Below are positions 61,386-64,000 of a stretch of DNA of 64,000 nt, piece after piece; the first letter of the stretch is position 1; each line of letters begins with the position of its first letter. Under the pieces are notes generated by a model, which was given only the letters and a program-made list of their open reading frames with translations, made no database searches and was not told the origin of the DNA. Made by a program: the position numbers and the translations under genes. The stretch comes from Diplonema papillatum (lineage: Eukaryota; Euglenozoa; Diplonemea; Diplonemida; Diplonemidae). The stretch lies in the NCBI GenBank assembly GCA_030068145.1, contig JAPJBO010000346.1, positions 1 to 64,000 on the forward strand, in the 5' to 3' direction.

Positions 61386-63354
61386 AGAAAACATCCGGTG
61401 CAAGAAGCATTCGGGAGTGTTCGCTGTGCATACGCAGACAAACCGTTCCTTTTGATGACTGACTCTTTTAATAGCAGCACTACGAGCGGGGTCAGAGTTT
61501 GATCGAGATGGTTGCGGGAGGCTGGTCGAGAAAAATCGTGCCAGATTGACGAGAATGCAAAGAATCTCTGGCGGAGTGGCCACGCATCGCACACACAGAA
61601 TTGTCTACCAAAGAATCGAGTCGACCAAACATGTAGGGAAAACATATGTCTGAAAACCATCGTTGGTCGTGGATAGACGAGGCTTCCCGAGCGCTCGCCC
61701 CCTGGACGATACGGTTGAGAACGTGGCACTGCAAGAGCGAGGTTGCACCTTCGAGAGCAACGCAGCCTGCGGGATTTTTGTTGAAATGGATTCTTCTTGG
61801 CGCGCTTTTCCCACGAGAATAGTTGAGTCGAGCTCTTGACATTTCTTTGTGTTTCCGACGATCCCGAATGGACGACTACAGATTGGTGTCTTTCGACCTT
61901 TTGTGTGCTTGTGAAGTTCAGCTTAGTGCGTGCTTTTGGTGATCGGTGGGGTTCCCAAAAGAAATGTTTTGTTTTATCGTATCTTCGAGCTAGACTTGAT
62001 CTCGTGCATTTTTTTTTTGTTTTTGAGCGTGGTGCAGTGCTCCCGCTAACCTCAATTTTGGTGAGGAATTCCAAAACCTGTTTTGGGCTTGTTTTCTTTT
62101 TGTCGCTCTGAGACCGAGAAACTGTTGCCCAGGGGAAGTCCGGGGGGCTTTGCCCCCCGGCGAACGGTACAGTACAGGTGGAGAAAGTTTGCACTTCTCA
62201 GTCTGTTTGTCACAATAAACACTGCACATTCCTGGAGGCAACAGCCCATTCGAATTCAACCACCACTCGACACTGCGTGCTGGTACATCATTGGCACGAG
62301 TAGACGCAGACCAGAGATCACATGGAACAAGGCACTTGTGTCGACTCGGAGAGAATCTGTCAAGAAATCTGGGGCTGCTTCTGATCCTCGACTCTCTTTC
62401 TCGGCTCCAGCCCCCGTGGCAGCCCCAGACTTCTGCCCGCCAGCCCACGAGTAGACTGTGATGCTTTGGCTACACGATGCCGCCAACGGGAAAAAGGTGA
62501 GGAATTCATCATGAGGAACTCCTCACCCTCTTTTTTCGAGCCTCTTTTTTTTTTGAGGAATTCCTCGCACTTTTTCGTTAGCGGGAGCACTGGCGTGGTG
62601 TCATGGAGGGGCCTTCACGTGGCGACACTGTTGACCGCACCTTAATTGAGTCGCGGTCGCCGATCCCCCAACCGCCAGCATCATGTACTTGATGCGACGC
62701 GGAACAAGTGCTGACAGCACCCCGAACAGCGGGCCACAAAAGTGGCAAATCGACCGGTCGGGGGGTGCTTAGCAGCCAATGGCCTGATGGCTGAGTGCAC
62801 ACCTAAGCAGGGCTGCCTCGTGTTGTAGCCGTGTTGTGTATAAGGCTTCGTGGGGGCCTGGTCAACCACCTCATCACAATAGGCGCAAAACTTTCTAGAC
62901 AGTTATTGGACAGTCGGGATGCTGGGGGCGGGTCTCCATGAAGAAGAGATAAGTAAAGCAAGACCTGCCCCCTGCGCCTGCTGTCTCCGGCTGCTTCGGC
63001 AGACGACACAACTACTACTAGCGGGCCGAGTTTGGGCCCTGTCTTCAGGTTGTTCTTCTTCTTTTTCACCTGGGAGGTCTTGAGTTAGGGATCTCCATGT
63101 GAAGCACGGACATGTAAACTGTGACAGTGACATGATCTTCAGTTTGGTGTTGGTTCGCTCATTGCTCAGGCTTACATTTTTGAAACACATTTCAATGTCT
63201 CGAAAAAAAGAAGGCTCGTTATTATTCTTCGCTTTTTCTCACGAACGGGGGGGTCGGTCCTGCTTTTGGCTTTGGGTTCTCCCGACTCCCCATTCGTGGT
63301 TAGCGCAAACTCAAGAGGTCGAGTCAACTATTCCCTGCATTATTAGCATACTTT
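61386..63354. other. No gene recognised; one strong hairpin
   Basis: 62137-62162 forms a stem of GTCCGGGGGGC / GCCCCCCGGC with a TTT loop. 62490-62575 has repeated GAGGAATTC / GAACTCCTCA words. ORFs of up to about 280 codons on the minus strand at 61349-62194 lack domains, run into R1 sequence and have alternative starts. Confidence 0.35.
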
Positions 63355-63585
63355 AAAAATACTGGAGGGACTGCCTTGTGCTCATTTCGACGGAGGCTAA
63401 AGGGGGAGAAAACAATACAACTACAAAGTGGGTCTTTTTCGTTGAACGCTTCCGCCCGCCACTATACCCAGCTTCACCTGTGTTTCGTGTGGGCTACAGC
63501 ACATTTACCTCCTTTGATCTTTTGCAGCTGGCAGCCTCCTCAAATGTTTCTTACAAAGCAGGTGTTTATACAAAAAGAAAATGTG
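63355..63585 (+). repeat. R1 element, full-length copy
   Basis: AAAATACTGGAGGGACTGCC to AAAGCAGGTGTTTATACAAA, 230 bases. Confidence 0.85.
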
Positions 63586-63724
63586 ACTGTTGCGCCGGTC
63601 GTGGCGGGCACACCCGTATGACACGCGCACACCCGCCGAGAATTGCCGAGCTGATTTCTCGTCGGCCAACATCAGCGTCCACCTCGCACAAATGTAAAGT
63701 TGTCGAACACAATCGTGGCGCCCT

Positions 63725-63795
63725 CCTGTTGTTGGGTGGGTCGTTGTTATTGGTGCTGCTTTTGAGGGATAAGGAAAAGGTAATAGCTATTTAGG
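63725..63795 (+). repeat. R11 fragment
   Basis: GGGTCGTTGTTATTGGTGCT with TTTTGAGGGATAAGGAAAAG, as at 22757-22812. Confidence 0.65.
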
Positions 63796-63914
63796 GTAGG
63801 CGGTTTTTTTTTTTTTTGGCCCATGTCCGTCGGCCCACAGAAATTTACGCGCGCGCGCGCAAAAAAAAAAACTTTTCAGAAAAAAAAAAACTTTTGCCAC
63901 AAGACTTTCTGCTA

Positions 63915-64000
63915 CTGGATGTCACACCGTATGTACCGGCTACACACCGCTTCATACCGTATGTACCGGCTACACACCGCTTCATACCGTATGTACCGGC
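63915..64000. repeat. Tandem repeat of about 33 bases, continuing past the window
   Basis: Nearly three units of CACCGTATGTACCGGCTACA / CACCGCTTCATACCG. Confidence 0.9.

Noticed and set aside
61349..62194. 281-codon minus-strand ORF
   Set aside because: It starts at a non-ATG codon or in repeat DNA, has no recognisable domain and ends in R1 sequence.

Overview
The window is nuclear DNA of a eukaryote, most likely a unicellular protist or alga. Genes are split by GT-AG introns, bacterial operons and Shine-Dalgarno sites are absent, the transposons are eukaryotic, and broken pieces of cytoplasmic 18S and 28S rRNA genes are scattered through it. I cannot name the species. Coding exons are GC-rich. 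Most of the rest is interspersed repeats, often nested in one another.

Layout: (1) 1-5710 is most of a DIRS/Ngaro-type (tyrosine recombinase) retrotransposon on the minus strand, running off the left edge. (2) 5713-12300 holds a foldback repeat, the first exon of an acyl-protein-thioesterase-like hydrolase, a 1.5 kb satellite and a complete sulfotransferase gene whose 3' end seeded that satellite. (3) 12.4-16.7 kb is repeats. (4) 16770-20032 is a 3.3 kb DNA element with terminal and subterminal inverted repeats and two unfamiliar ORFs. (5) 21419-31997 is one minus-strand gene in at least four exons (PH domain, three SAM-like domains, DDLLGG repeats); a non-LTR retrotransposon sits in its second intron. 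(6) 32.0-36.9 kb has rRNA fragments and an SLC43-like transporter gene. (7) 37.2-41.65 kb is a large repeat-rich exon ending in a B-box-like zinc finger, with a broken duplicate of its 3' end. (8) 45431-52797 is a complete second DIRS/Ngaro-like element with exact split direct repeats. (9) 53-64 kb is almost only repeats and rRNA debris.

The two tyrosine-recombinase retroelements differ in sequence but share an unusual plan: terminal repeat A1, a higher-order tandem array in the 5' leader, gag, an in-frame UGA-C stop, pol (RT-RNase H) open in the same frame, and a second copy of A placed after pol. In the complete element B1-A2 lies between pol and the recombinase, so A2 could serve as an internal promoter for the recombinase. 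The in-frame UGA suggests Gag-Pol is made by stop-codon readthrough.

Two short repeat families (called R1 and R2 here) share ends: a 5' terminal repeat whose inverted copy lies about 23 bases inside the 3' end, followed by a small hairpin. This asymmetric design resembles non-autonomous Helitron2/Helentron elements. Repeat names R1-R16 are labels made for this window only.
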